From: a virus
IMG/VR virus record: IMGVR_UViG_3300032605_000018
Coordinates: 1-59,315 of that record
Length of the DNA stretch: 59,315 bases
Strand: one strand, 5' to 3'
The notes below the pieces were generated by a model. That model was not told where the DNA came from, did not search any database, and was given only the letters and a program-made list of their open reading frames with translations. A program made the translations under genes and the position numbers. The number at the start of each line of letters is the position of its first letter. Position 1 is the first letter of the stretch. Below, piece after piece: positions 22,687-31,880 of this stretch.

Positions 22687-23094
22687 ATGGAATTTAAAAA
22701 CCCTAAAGATTTAAAACCCAAAGAAGCACGTCAGTTAGCACTGGACCTGCAGGTTCGTATGCTTGATATAGAAAACTGTTTAGATGACCTAATGAGAGCT
22801 GTAGAGATTTCACAATACACTAAACAGTTCAATGTTACTGAAGTGTTTATTCGCGACGCCGAGGCATTACTCAAAGATCGCATTGTTATTCCTGAAGTTG
22901 ATCAAGGCGCTTATAAAGCTACTATTGTAGAATCATCTGAAGAAGGAATACAGCAGGGACTAGATATTTTACACGAAGATCCTACCATCGAAAAGCGTAA
23001 GCACGGTGCTATTACCGGTATTGTAAACGAAAAGGGTGAGCATCAAGCGCCTAAGAAGCGTGGTAACATTCACGATACTGATGCTGAAGTATAA
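22687..23094 (+). CDS. Hypothetical phage protein
   Basis: A 135-residue product with a helical N-terminal half (KEARQLALDLQVRMLDIENC) and a polar, probably disordered C-terminus (KRKHGAITGIVNEKGEHQAPKKRG). It has an AAGGA ribosome site. Function unknown. Confidence 0.65.
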   Translation: MEFKNPKDLKPKEARQLALDLQVRMLDIENCLDDLMRAVEISQYTKQFNVTEVFIRDAEALLKDRIVIPEVDQGAYKATIVESSEEGIQQGLDILHEDPTIEKRKHGAITGIVNEKGEHQAPKKRGNIHDTDAEV

Positions 23095-23371
23095 GGAAGC
23101 CAATCCCTTGGTGGTGTTCGGGCTCCGCGAGCTCGAACATTGCCCTCCACATTTTGTTCGAGTTGAGTTTGATATCCGCTCAACAGACAAGCATATTACT
23201 GATTGGATTTGGACCAACTTATCTGGACGTTTTTGGGTAGGGGATTGGTACAGCAAGGACAGCAATGATCACGTGATTTTTCGTAAATGTGCTGCATTTG
23301 AAATCCCGGGTGAAGCTAGTATGTTTGCACTTATCTTGGATCAAATTAACAAGCACGATTACGATTTCTAA
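23081..23371 (+). CDS. Hypothetical phage protein, possibly related to 2714-3037
   Basis: About 96 residues from the ATG at 23081, which overlaps the previous gene by 14 nt. The region FWVGDWYSKDSNDHVIF followed by ASMFALILDQINKH parallels VRWWDGRGREHF and ASMFLLKFIDYI of the protein at 2714. Function unknown. Confidence 0.6.
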   Translation: MLKYKEANPLVVFGLRELEHCPPHFVRVEFDIRSTDKHITDWIWTNLSGRFWVGDWYSKDSNDHVIFRKCAAFEIPGEASMFALILDQINKHDYDF

Positions 23372-23392
23372 ACGGTAAGAAAATATTTTCCG

Positions 23393-23441
23393 GTATCTCC
23401 ATTGGTAGTAAATAACTGTATAGTTAATACAATGGAGATAC
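23393..23441 (+). promoter_or_regulatory. Inverted repeat over a ribosome site with a promoter-like loop
   Basis: A perfect 12-bp inverted repeat (23393-23404 and 23430-23441) flanks a 25-nt loop. The right arm contains the GGAG of the next gene (23434-23437) and ends 1 nt before its ATG. The loop holds AGTAAATA (late-promoter-like, 23407-23414) and TATAGT (23419-23424). Readthrough mRNA would hide the ribosome site; an mRNA started from the loop would lack the left arm and expose it, as in T4 lysozyme-type control. Confidence 0.6.
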
Positions 23442-23442
23442 T

Positions 23443-23736
23443 ATGTCAGACCAAACAACAGCAACACCAGAAGCAACAACAGACGCACCAGCAGTACAAT
23501 TACAATTACAAGACTTGCTATTAGCTGCTCAAGTAGTTCAACTTGCTAGTCAACGCGGTGCAATTAAAGCAGAAGAAATGGAAGCAGTAGGCGGATTATA
23601 TAATCGCCTAGTTACTTTCCTACAGGTAAGCGGTGCATTAACACCTGCTGAACCAACTACAGCAGAAACACCTGCTGAAACTACAGCCGATACTCCAGCA
23701 ACAGATGCTCCAGCAACTGATGCTCCAGCGGCATAA
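23443..23736 (+). CDS. Conserved phage protein with Thr/Pro/Ala-rich ends
   Basis: A 97-residue product. A helical core (LQDLLLAAQVVQLASQRGAI to GLYNRLVTFLQVSG) lies between low-complexity Thr/Pro/Ala/Glu stretches; the C-terminus repeats ATDAP. Similar small core segments are, from memory, frequent in marine T4-like phages. A virion-associated role would fit the late-type hairpin control upstream, but this is inference. Confidence 0.65.
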   Translation: MSDQTTATPEATTDAPAVQLQLQDLLLAAQVVQLASQRGAIKAEEMEAVGGLYNRLVTFLQVSGALTPAEPTTAETPAETTADTPATDAPATDAPAA

Positions 23737-23750
23737 TAAGGAAAATCAAA

Positions 23751-24452
23751 ATGATTAAGCACGTAGGCAAACACAATAGTAAAAAGATTGTGTTGTTATG
23801 GCGTAAAGTTCCAAATGAAACTCATATGGCTCTTTTACTTTATAGCGATACACTACCACGCATGATTCATGACGAAGTTATGAAAGCGTTGGAAAGCCCA
23901 ATTGGACAAGAAGCTAAAGAATTTAGCGATGTATTGTTCCGCACAATTTTCTCTGATGGTCGTAATGCTCTTGAAGTATTGCACAGAGAAGGTTTTATTA
24001 AGAAAGTGCCTACTAGCCAAATCTTAATTACTCCAACTATGAAAAGTTCTGTTCGCTTAGATGAATTAAACAACATCCTAGACGAAATGGAAAAAGGAGA
24101 TGAGGCTATCAAGCGTTTGTCAGACATCGACAAAGAAGCTGGTATGGTCAGTAAGAAAAAAGTTCGCGAAGGTCGTGAAGTGGGTATGCCACCAAACAAC
24201 TCAAGTGTTAGTCGTACTAATTTAGATGTAGATGCTACAAATAGTGCTGCAGCATATATCAAAGGTGTTTTATCCGATGAAGATTTAGCCGCAGACCGTT
24301 TACAACAAGCCTCTACAATGAAAGCACAAGCTGAGCAGTTGTTAGCCGAAGCCAAAAGATTAGAAACAGAAGCAAAACAACTTTCACCAGCGAAAAATGT
24401 CAAAACAACAAGAGCCAAAAAAGCCGCGCCGACAAAAAAGCAAGCGGCTTAA
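23751..24452 (+). CDS. Conserved phage protein with basic Lys/Ala tail
   Basis: A 233-residue product. A globular N-terminal half (VGKHNSKKIVLLWRKVPNE, LPRMIHDEVMKALESPIGQ) is followed by a long coiled-coil region and a Lys/Ala-rich end (KTTRAKKAAPTKKQAA). The N-terminal half resembles a family I recall in marine T4-like phages. Function unknown. Its 3' end overlaps the next gene by 56 nt in another frame. Confidence 0.65.
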   Translation: MIKHVGKHNSKKIVLLWRKVPNETHMALLLYSDTLPRMIHDEVMKALESPIGQEAKEFSDVLFRTIFSDGRNALEVLHREGFIKKVPTSQILITPTMKSSVRLDELNNILDEMEKGDEAIKRLSDIDKEAGMVSKKKVREGREVGMPPNNSSVSRTNLDVDATNSAAAYIKGVLSDEDLAADRLQQASTMKAQAEQLLAEAKRLETEAKQLSPAKNVKTTRAKKAAPTKKQAA

Positions 24453-24744
24453 TTTAAACAAGAAGGACCAGTGGGAGAAGTTGCTCAAGGAAGTTTCTAA
24501 AGAGCAAGTCCCCATTGGAGTATTGCGATATATCACAGTTAATCTCACAGACGGAACTAGTGTTGATGTTGACATTGAACAAATGTTAGCCGACGGCGAA
24601 GATCCAGGTCTGATAGAAAAACTAATTAACGCAAAACTAGACGCACTCGATGATGTCATTACAGACGTTGACTTTCATATTAGTGTGGATGCAGTATCAA
24701 AAGTAATTCAACCTTTCACCGACGAACTCTTAAAGAATTTATAA
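24397..24744 (+). CDS. Hypothetical phage protein
   Basis: A 115-residue product starting inside the Lys-rich end of the previous gene, so the overlap encodes basic tails in both frames (KKPRRQKSKRLNLNKKDQ here). The rest is acidic and well folded in appearance (VNLTDGTSVDVDIEQMLADG). Function unknown. Confidence 0.65.
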   Translation: MSKQQEPKKPRRQKSKRLNLNKKDQWEKLLKEVSKEQVPIGVLRYITVNLTDGTSVDVDIEQMLADGEDPGLIEKLINAKLDALDDVITDVDFHISVDAVSKVIQPFTDELLKNL

Positions 24745-24745
24745 T

Positions 24746-25387
24746 ATGTTGGAATTTATTTCCCCTGGCGGAAAACTCAATATAAAAATTTTATACAAAA
24801 AAGAGTTAGATGGTGGTGGTACGGAATTTGGTCAAGATTATATCACAGTTATAAAAGAACGCTATTCTAACAGAACATTTAATAAGTGTTATGAATGGTG
24901 TTCTGGCCCTGGGTTCATAGGATTTAGTATTCTAGATCATGAACTATGTAATAGCTTATGCTTGTCAGATTTATACCTACCGGCTATAGAATATGCTAAC
25001 AAAACTAAAGCAACCTGTAGAAACGACATTTCTACGTATCATATTGATAGAGTTTCATTATTGCCCGATACAGAAATGTTTGATCTTGTAGTAGCCAATC
25101 CTCCGCATTATGCATCTATTGTATCGGAGGAAGATAATTACAACAGGATATGCACCGACCTTGATTGGCAAGCGCACAAAGAATTTTTTAATAATATTAA
25201 GTCACATTTATCGCCAAACGGAATTATCCTACTGCAAGAAAATGCCAAGGGGTCAACTGTTGAGTCATTTAGTACACTTATTGATAATACAGGTTTAAAA
25301 ATTACAGATTCTTTTAGAAGTCGTGATTATTACAACGAAAACGACAACAGAAGAAAAATTTACTATATAGAAATACAACACTTATGA
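24746..25387 (+). CDS. SAM-dependent N-methyltransferase-like protein
   Basis: A 213-residue class I methyltransferase. Motif I appears as EWCSGPGFIGF (about 50-60) and motif IV as LVVANPPHY (about 114-122), the NPP[Y/F] pattern of enzymes methylating an amide or base nitrogen (HemK/PrmC, RlmG or adenine-N6 types). No DNA-recognition domain is visible, so a protein or RNA target is as likely as DNA. It sits 1 nt after the previous stop and overlaps DHFR by 4 nt. Confidence 0.75.
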   Translation: MLEFISPGGKLNIKILYKKELDGGGTEFGQDYITVIKERYSNRTFNKCYEWCSGPGFIGFSILDHELCNSLCLSDLYLPAIEYANKTKATCRNDISTYHIDRVSLLPDTEMFDLVVANPPHYASIVSEEDNYNRICTDLDWQAHKEFFNNIKSHLSPNGIILLQENAKGSTVESFSTLIDNTGLKITDSFRSRDYYNENDNRRKIYYIEIQHL

Positions 25388-25890
25388 TTAATGCCATATT
25401 TGCCGTTGACTTTAACGGTGGTATGGGGTTTAACGGCACCTTGCCTTGGCCTCATAACACTGAAGATTTACAACATTTTAAAAACCTAACTACAGGTCAT
25501 GTAGTGGTGTGCGGGCGCAAGACTTGGGATGATCCTAAGATGCCCAAGCCATTACCAAACAGAACTGTATACGTTGCTACACATAGACCAGTAACTTATG
25601 CTATGCCCTTTAGTGGCGATATCAAAGAGAATTTATTGGCAATCGAACGTCAGCATACTGGACAAAATATATTTGTTATTGGTGGTGCAGAACTATTACA
25701 AGAAGCACATTCACTTTTGGATCGGATATATTTGACACACGTCAAGGGATCGTATAAAGTAGATACTAGGATATACGTAAAAGAATTCCTAACAGGATTT
25801 AGTCCCACTAAAGCTTCGGTAAGTAAAGATTTCCAATCAACATTCACAGTCTATGAACCATTATTTAAACGCATTAAAACAAGTCCTTGA
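25384..25890 (+). CDS. folA: Dihydrofolate reductase
   Basis: It reduces dihydrofolate to tetrahydrofolate with NADPH. The 168-residue protein has MINAIFAVDFNGGMGFNGTLPW (shown in part: NGGMGFNGTLPW, 11-22), a His-Thr-like FKNLTTGHVVVCGRKTW (33-49), PLPNRTVYVAT and IFVIGGAEL (93-101). It overlaps thyA by 38 nt in another frame, so the pair is tightly coupled and would regenerate folate used by ThyA. Confidence 0.92.
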   Translation: MINAIFAVDFNGGMGFNGTLPWPHNTEDLQHFKNLTTGHVVVCGRKTWDDPKMPKPLPNRTVYVATHRPVTYAMPFSGDIKENLLAIERQHTGQNIFVIGGAELLQEAHSLLDRIYLTHVKGSYKVDTRIYVKEFLTGFSPTKASVSKDFQSTFTVYEPLFKRIKTSP

Positions 25891-26764
25891 ACATGGTCAA
25901 CAACGAGACGATCGCACCGGTGTAGGCACCATCAGCATGTTTGGCATGCAACAACGCTACAACTTATCCGAATCATTCCCAGCAGTAACCACTAAACGAT
26001 TAGCATGGAAAGCCTGTGTAGGCGAGTTACTATGGATGATTGAAGGATCTGGTAGTGAACGTCGTCTAGCAGAAATTACATATGGCACAGCAGATGGTAA
26101 GACTACTATTTGGACTCCTAACGCACTAGCCAGTTACTGGAAACCCAAGGCCAACTATGAAGGTGACTTGGGTCGTGTATACGGAGTACAATGGCGTCAC
26201 TGGCGTACTCCCGTAGAACACAAACAAGAAACATTTAAGAACGACGCTGGTACCTGGTTCAATCGTAAGGGTAGTACACATTTTAAAGAAGTTGATCAAC
26301 TAATGAATCTGATCAATGGGATCAAGCAAGATCCACATGGACGAAGACATATCATATCTGCATGGAACCCTGGTGAGTTAGACCAAATGGCCCTGCCCCC
26401 ATGTCATGTTCTTGCACAGTTTTACGTTGGTAAGGATAATAAACTGTCCTGCCAGCTTTACCAAAGAAGTTGTGACATGTTTTTAGGTGTACCCTTCAAT
26501 ATCGCTAGTTATTCATTGCTCACGCATCTAATAGCTCAGGTGTGCAACTTGGAGGTGGGGGAGTTCGTTCACGTGCTCGGTGATGCACACATATACCTAA
26601 ACCATGTAGAGCAGGTTAAAGAACAACTGGATCGTGAACCATTACCTGCTCCACAACTTCTATTGAATCCGGACATTACAGACATCACCAAGTTTACCAT
26701 GGCAGATATTCAGTTAGATGGATACACTAGTCACGCATCAATCAAAGCCGACATGGCAGTTTAA
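25853..26764 (+). CDS. thyA: Thymidylate synthase
   Basis: It methylates dUMP to dTMP using methylene-tetrahydrofolate. The 303-residue protein has the whole ThyA core: RDDRTGVGT (18-26), LGRVYGVQWRHW (106-117), the catalytic Cys184 in LPPCHVLAQF, QRSCDMFLGVPFNIASY (204-220), and HIYLNH near the end. The opening MNHYLNALKQVLEHG is typical. Downstream, an AAGGAG starts the sugar epimerase unit. Confidence 0.96.
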   Translation: MNHYLNALKQVLEHGQQRDDRTGVGTISMFGMQQRYNLSESFPAVTTKRLAWKACVGELLWMIEGSGSERRLAEITYGTADGKTTIWTPNALASYWKPKANYEGDLGRVYGVQWRHWRTPVEHKQETFKNDAGTWFNRKGSTHFKEVDQLMNLINGIKQDPHGRRHIISAWNPGELDQMALPPCHVLAQFYVGKDNKLSCQLYQRSCDMFLGVPFNIASYSLLTHLIAQVCNLEVGEFVHVLGDAHIYLNHVEQVKEQLDREPLPAPQLLLNPDITDITKFTMADIQLDGYTSHASIKADMAV

Positions 26765-26783
26765 GTATTAACCAAGGAGTAGT

Positions 26784-27755
26784 ATGAAGTTTATCATAAC
26801 AGGCGGTAGTGGCTTTATTGGCCATAATGTAGTACGTCAGTTAGAACAAGAAGGTCACGAATGTTTTCTAATAGACAGCGTAACCGATTACGGATTTATC
26901 CCCAAGGATGAATTAACCTATTTGTATCGTGCCCGCAGAGACCGTATTCACGGCAATACACATCATATTGATTTACGAGAACACGATCGCGTACAAGCAT
27001 TCTTTAGTAATTTTGCATTTGGTTGCGATGCAGTTATTCACTTAGCAAGTTTTCCCAGACAAAAAGTAGTTAGTGCTAATCCAGTATGGGGTGCAGAAGT
27101 TATGGGCACTGGTTTAGTTAATCTATTGGAAGTATGCAATCGTCATTGTATTCCAAAGTTTGTTTATATTTCAAGTTCAATGGTCTACGGAGATTTTAAA
27201 AACGATGTAGTGGAAGATGCTATATGTCGTCCGCAAGGGCAATACGGCATTATGAAACTAATGGGCGAAGACCTTGTTCGAGATTATACTCGTCGTGGGT
27301 GTTTTGACCATGTCATTATTCGTCCCAGTGCTGTCTACGGAGAATATGATGTTGAAGATCGTGTAGTTAGTAAGTTTATGCTTAGTGCTATGCGAGGACA
27401 AACTCTTAAAGTCAATGGTGCAAACGAAACCTTAGACTTTACTTATGTAGAAGATGCAGCCCGGGGCATTATGCAGGCCACGCTAAGTCCCAATTCTGTT
27501 AATAGCACTTATAATATCACAAAGAGTCATAGTACCACGTTACTAGAAGCCGCAGAGCTTGCTATCGGTATTGTAGGTAAAGGTAGTATAGAGTGCAGGG
27601 ATAAAGATGCAGACTTTCCTTCACGTGGTGCATTAAATATCGATCGAGCACGTAGAGATTTCAATTTTGATCCTGTGGTTGATGTAGAAGAAGGCTTTGT
27701 ACGATATCATCGTTGGTTTAGTGACAGCGAGTTTTGGCAAGATAAATTAAAATGA
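26784..27755 (+). CDS. NAD-dependent sugar epimerase/dehydratase
   Basis: A 323-residue extended-SDR enzyme acting on a nucleotide sugar. GGSGFIG (7-13) binds NAD(P), and the active site is SSSMVYGDF (130-138) with Tyr154-x3-Lys158. It has AAGGAG before its ATG and overlaps the aminotransferase by 4 nt. The pair resembles the front end of an amino-sugar pathway (for example GlcNAc- or GDP-sugar-derived). The exact substrate is not readable. Confidence 0.88.
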   Translation: MKFIITGGSGFIGHNVVRQLEQEGHECFLIDSVTDYGFIPKDELTYLYRARRDRIHGNTHHIDLREHDRVQAFFSNFAFGCDAVIHLASFPRQKVVSANPVWGAEVMGTGLVNLLEVCNRHCIPKFVYISSSMVYGDFKNDVVEDAICRPQGQYGIMKLMGEDLVRDYTRRGCFDHVIIRPSAVYGEYDVEDRVVSKFMLSAMRGQTLKVNGANETLDFTYVEDAARGIMQATLSPNSVNSTYNITKSHSTTLLEAAELAIGIVGKGSIECRDKDADFPSRGALNIDRARRDFNFDPVVDVEEGFVRYHRWFSDSEFWQDKLK

Positions 27756-28858
27756 GTTACGATATCCCATTCATTGGCATAGCAAGACAATACAAGGAAC
27801 TTAAAGACGAGATCCTTGATGCCAGTGATCGTGTATATCTAAGCGGACATGTGTTAGATGGTCCTTATACCCAGATGTTTGAACGACATATAGCTCAACG
27901 TTGTATGCGTCAATATGCAGTAGCAGTTAACTCCGGGACACAAGCTCTTGTGTTTGCCCAAATGGCTACATCACGTAGCGAAAACTTTGAAAACATAATG
28001 ATTCCGGGTATTAGTTTTATTGCTACACTTAACTCTGTACTAATGGCTGGCAATAAACCTGTATACTGTGATGTAGATCACAATGCCCTATTAGATATTG
28101 ACAGTATCGATTATGCATTAGATGGCAATGTTGATACTGTTATGTACGTTAATATATTTGGTAATGTATTAGATTACGATCGATTACTAAACGTAACCAA
28201 GTTCTTTAATGAAGATGTTATGATTATTGAAGATGCGGCACAATCTTTTGGTGCTACATATAACGGTATCCCTAGTGGTAAACTAGGCGATGTTAGTGTG
28301 CTTAGTTTTGATCCTACAAAGAACTTACCCAATTACGGATCAGGCGGCATGATATTAACCGACAATTACGATATCTATCAAGCATGTTTATCGTTACGTG
28401 ATAATGGTAAGATTGCAGGTCACGACTTTGCTGGAACCAACAGCAAGATGTCAGAATCTGATTGTGCTCAAATGTTAGTTAAGTTAAAATACTTTGATAC
28501 ATGGCAACGCCGTCGTGCAGAAATTGCCGATTACTATGCAGAACACTTAACTGATTGGGTAGATGTTATGTTGCCTAATCAAGATGTAGAACATGCCTGG
28601 CACAAATTTGTTATGCGTACAGGCAATCGTAGTCAAATGCAAGGTTACTTAGCTAGTAAAGGTATCGAAACTAAGATACATTACGAGCAACCTTTATTTG
28701 AACATCCAGTGGGGTGGGATTATATTGATTACGCACGAGATTTAATGCGTGGTAGTAGTGCTCACGCACAAGAAGCATTAAGCCTTCCGATCTATCCCGA
28801 AATGACCAACTACGAAGTAGAACATGTAGTTGACAGTATTACCGCTTACTTGAATTAA
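27752..28858 (+). CDS. DegT/DnrJ/EryC1/StrS-family sugar aminotransferase
   Basis: A 368-residue PLP enzyme that aminates a keto-sugar nucleotide. SGTQAL (61-66) for phosphate binding, EDAAQSFGA (160-168), and SFDPTKNLPNYGSGG (185-199) with the PLP lysine at 190 are all intact. It follows the epimerase in one unit and ends by overlapping (20 nt, convergent) the 1013-residue protein on the other strand. No terminator lies between them. Confidence 0.92.
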   Translation: MSYDIPFIGIARQYKELKDEILDASDRVYLSGHVLDGPYTQMFERHIAQRCMRQYAVAVNSGTQALVFAQMATSRSENFENIMIPGISFIATLNSVLMAGNKPVYCDVDHNALLDIDSIDYALDGNVDTVMYVNIFGNVLDYDRLLNVTKFFNEDVMIIEDAAQSFGATYNGIPSGKLGDVSVLSFDPTKNLPNYGSGGMILTDNYDIYQACLSLRDNGKIAGHDFAGTNSKMSESDCAQMLVKLKYFDTWQRRRAEIADYYAEHLTDWVDVMLPNQDVEHAWHKFVMRTGNRSQMQGYLASKGIETKIHYEQPLFEHPVGWDYIDYARDLMRGSSAHAQEALSLPIYPEMTNYEVEHVVDSITAYLN

Positions 28859-31800
28859 AACGTTGTTCCAACCAGGCCCATTCGAAACTCAGTTTTAACC
28901 GCTCGTAGTCTCCACCAACTTCATCATAGTAAGCAATAGCATCTAGTGCGCCACGCACACTCCACTCAGCAAATTCTGCATGTTTAAGATAATTCTCATC
29001 TGACCATACACGTAAACGATGTTCTGTTTCTACGGTAGGGTCAGTTGCCATAAAGTGTTTTAACTTAACTACTTCGCGGAACGCAGTACGCCATGTCATC
29101 CACTCACTTTGATTATAGTGTGCTATGCCACTTAGGATAGGAACTGATTCGTGTGGTTGACTTAGTGTAAAGTCAATGCCCGGGTTATTGTTTTCTAGCA
29201 CTAGTCGCTTGTTATAACAAATTACTCCCTGATGCCCATACTCTAATCCATTTACAGGGTTACGACTGTTGAAGATATAATGTTTGGGCTCTTGGAAGTA
29301 ATCTGGAGTCCAGTCGTACCAGGGGAATTGATTACCCAAAACTTCCAACTTGGCAAACACCGCAAAGAACCAGGGTGTTGAACTTTGACGTGCAGCTTCT
29401 TGATAAGCGGCTGTACGCCCATTAACACCACGTACCCATTTTGCCCAATGGTTACTTTGATAGCATAAATGATCGTACCAACGTTCTTCATCTGGTTCGC
29501 CGTTACTAATGTATACTATGTCTAGGCCACCAACTTTGCGGCTGCCAAAGTAGTCGTTTAGTATAGGTTTCTTGTCACTAATGAAGGGGTAATCGTAGAT
29601 TTGCGTCTTCAAATCAGCCTTGATATCTCTTGGTACTACACAGGTAGCTCCGGCACGCGATAACCGCTGAACTACGCGGTCTTTCTTGGTCCATAAGCAG
29701 GGTGCAATTACTATCTGTATATCTTTTTGGTTTGTAAATGTCACATAGGGAGTTTCAAACTTGTAGTTTTTAATTTCGGTTACAAGATCGTCTGTGTCGT
29801 AATAATGCACAGGTGCATCAAATCGTTCCACCACTTGGTCATGACAATAATTGATAACATTAAACCAATCTAGTAGGTCTAATTCAATCATTTGTTTCTT
29901 AAATGATTCTACGTGTATATAGAATGTGTCTCCACGATCTTCCATACCGCTAGGGAATACATGAATCATTTCTTTTTGCCAAGGCTCAGGTTGCCATGTA
30001 AAATCAAATTGGGTGTAATCGCATACGCTGTTAACAATCCACACGTATTCCGTTTCCGCTGTTGTCATAATACGCTTAAACGTATCTAGATAATTGTCTA
30101 CGAAACGTGTCATGACAATATCAGGGTGCTGAGTGCGTAAGTATTCATATTGGTGACGGCTAGTAGGATTACCGTGATCAACATAATAGATATTATGCAG
30201 GTTATCCGGCTTGCTTACAGTTTGATCTGTTACAAAGTTCAAGTTAGGAAATTGTTCTAAGGTAGTTGCCCACTTGGTATGTCTGTTAAATTCAAATTTG
30301 TTTATTAAGAATGTATCGGACCACTTCTGATGTTGGCTTGGAAATACATGAGTCATGTAGGTTTGCCAGGGTTCTGCATGCCATGCAAAATCAAAGTTGG
30401 TGTAGTTATATTCACTACTTACGATCCAGAACTTATTGGTCTTTGCACGGGTAACACAACGACTGATAGTATCCATTATGTTGTTGGCATAACGTACCTT
30501 GTGTATTTTAGGATACTTCTGTTTTAACAGTTCGAATCTGGTCTGTGCTGTAGCGTTATTCTTATCTATAAAGAAGATATCTAGCGCAGTAACCGCAGTC
30601 TTTTCTTTTTCTAATTTAGGAGGCTCGCTTTCAAACTTGGGCTCTGTTGCACCAGGGACTGTATACATGAGTCCGGTACTAATCTGATAGTCTGACCCAA
30701 AGTGATGTATGTAGGGTTCATCGTTAGGATGCGGACACCATGTAAAGTCTATATTAGTTTGATCAATTTCCTCGGGGACGGTCCATAGAGACATATCTGC
30801 TATTAGCCGAGCAGGATTTACATCCATGTACTTGCGTTCAGTTGCCCCGGGTACAGTATATTCTACTGTGGGCATTACTTCTGCAGGGTACCACTGGTTA
30901 CCAAACACATATATGTAAGGTGTATCGCCCGGATCTGGTAGCCAACTATAATCAAACTCACAATCTACTAGTGTATGCCAGTGATTATCATGTTTCTCTA
31001 ATAGCCTAGCAGGTATATCCATGAACTTGGTTTCTGTTGCACCTATCATGGGATATTCTACCGTGGGCATAACTTCGCCAGGATACCACTGGTTACCAAA
31101 CACATAATTGTAAGGAGGGCTTCCGGGATCAGGCTCCCACGAGTAATCGAACTCACAGAGATAATGTGTCTTAAACTTACCAGGATGGTCCATGCGTGTT
31201 GCTTTAGGTTCATCTAGGTATTTGTATTGTGTGGCTCCAGCTACCCGATATTGTAGTGCAGGACGTTGTTCAGGAGTTAGCCATTGATTACCAAATACAT
31301 AAATGTAAGGAGGCTCTGTAGGATCTGGTTTCCAACTATAATCAAATCCAGTGATATCGTCTAGGATTTCCCATCGTTCCATGTTGGGCTTAACAGTTAC
31401 AACAAAGTCATGCACGAACTTAGATTCTGTAGCGCCAGGAATACAATACGTAGCAGTAGGATCTATTGTGCCAGGATGCCATTGGTTACCAAACACATAA
31501 TTGTAAGGAGGATCTGCTGGGTCCGGGCACCAACGCCAATCAATGCTTGCGGGATCCACGGTGTTGGGAATATTCCAGTAGGTAGGGTCCGGCAGTCTAT
31601 GCACACCTTGTTCACTATGGAAATGGAACTCGCCACTGTTGGTCTTTTGCGCTAGGTACACTTCTCCGTTGGGTTGATACTGATTGGGCCATACATGAAT
31701 AAATTGACTTTGCCACGGAACAGGAACATAATCAAAATCAAATCCTGTGTAATCATTGAGTCCATAAATATACCAGTAGTATGTTGTTCTACTCTTACTG

Positions 31801-31880
31801 GCCGCATCCTCAAGGCTAGTCGCAGGTTGTTCAAAAGCAAACAAGCCCGGTTTTGGTCCACAATAAAAAACATCAAACAT
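28839..31880 (-). CDS. 1013-residue multi-repeat glycosyltransferase-like protein
   Basis: Three sections are visible. Residues 113-417 hold five copies of a ~65-residue unit (W-x-PDP-x3-PPYxYVFGNQWY, then P-x3-Y-x-VPGATExKF). Residues ~433-527 and ~562-657 are two copies of a ~130-residue module (DIFFID, FWIVSS, NFDFAWHAEPWQ, HVFPSQ), with a partial copy at residues 1-80. The C-terminal ~225 residues align with the glycosyltransferase at 48309, but the DGDN metal motif there is WFFAVFAK here, so that domain may be inactive or a binding domain. Function unknown; polymer or glycan handling is inference. Confidence 0.75.
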   Translation of the reverse strand: MFDVFYCGPKPGLFAFEQPATSLEDAASKSRTTYYWYIYGLNDYTGFDFDYVPVPWQSQFIHVWPNQYQPNGEVYLAQKTNSGEFHFHSEQGVHRLPDPTYWNIPNTVDPASIDWRWCPDPADPPYNYVFGNQWHPGTIDPTATYCIPGATESKFVHDFVVTVKPNMERWEILDDITGFDYSWKPDPTEPPYIYVFGNQWLTPEQRPALQYRVAGATQYKYLDEPKATRMDHPGKFKTHYLCEFDYSWEPDPGSPPYNYVFGNQWYPGEVMPTVEYPMIGATETKFMDIPARLLEKHDNHWHTLVDCEFDYSWLPDPGDTPYIYVFGNQWYPAEVMPTVEYTVPGATERKYMDVNPARLIADMSLWTVPEEIDQTNIDFTWCPHPNDEPYIHHFGSDYQISTGLMYTVPGATEPKFESEPPKLEKEKTAVTALDIFFIDKNNATAQTRFELLKQKYPKIHKVRYANNIMDTISRCVTRAKTNKFWIVSSEYNYTNFDFAWHAEPWQTYMTHVFPSQHQKWSDTFLINKFEFNRHTKWATTLEQFPNLNFVTDQTVSKPDNLHNIYYVDHGNPTSRHQYEYLRTQHPDIVMTRFVDNYLDTFKRIMTTAETEYVWIVNSVCDYTQFDFTWQPEPWQKEMIHVFPSGMEDRGDTFYIHVESFKKQMIELDLLDWFNVINYCHDQVVERFDAPVHYYDTDDLVTEIKNYKFETPYVTFTNQKDIQIVIAPCLWTKKDRVVQRLSRAGATCVVPRDIKADLKTQIYDYPFISDKKPILNDYFGSRKVGGLDIVYISNGEPDEERWYDHLCYQSNHWAKWVRGVNGRTAAYQEAARQSSTPWFFAVFAKLEVLGNQFPWYDWTPDYFQEPKHYIFNSRNPVNGLEYGHQGVICYNKRLVLENNNPGIDFTLSQPHESVPILSGIAHYNQSEWMTWRTAFREVVKLKHFMATDPTVETEHRLRVWSDENYLKHAEFAEWSVRGALDAIAYYDEVGGDYERLKLSFEWAWLEQRFNSSKR
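30630..31544 (-). repeat. Five tandem ~65-residue protein repeats
   Basis: Units begin near residues 113, 178, 243, 308 and 376 of the 1013-residue protein. Copies three and four are most alike (both FGNQWYP then EVMPTVEY), indicating recent duplication; copies one and five are more divergent. The copies differ at DNA level, so the array is not a simple recent expansion. Confidence 0.85.

Noticed and set aside
28839-28858. Intrinsic terminator between the aminotransferase and the 1013-residue gene
   Set aside because: The 20-bp overlap contains no hairpin with a T-tract in either direction.
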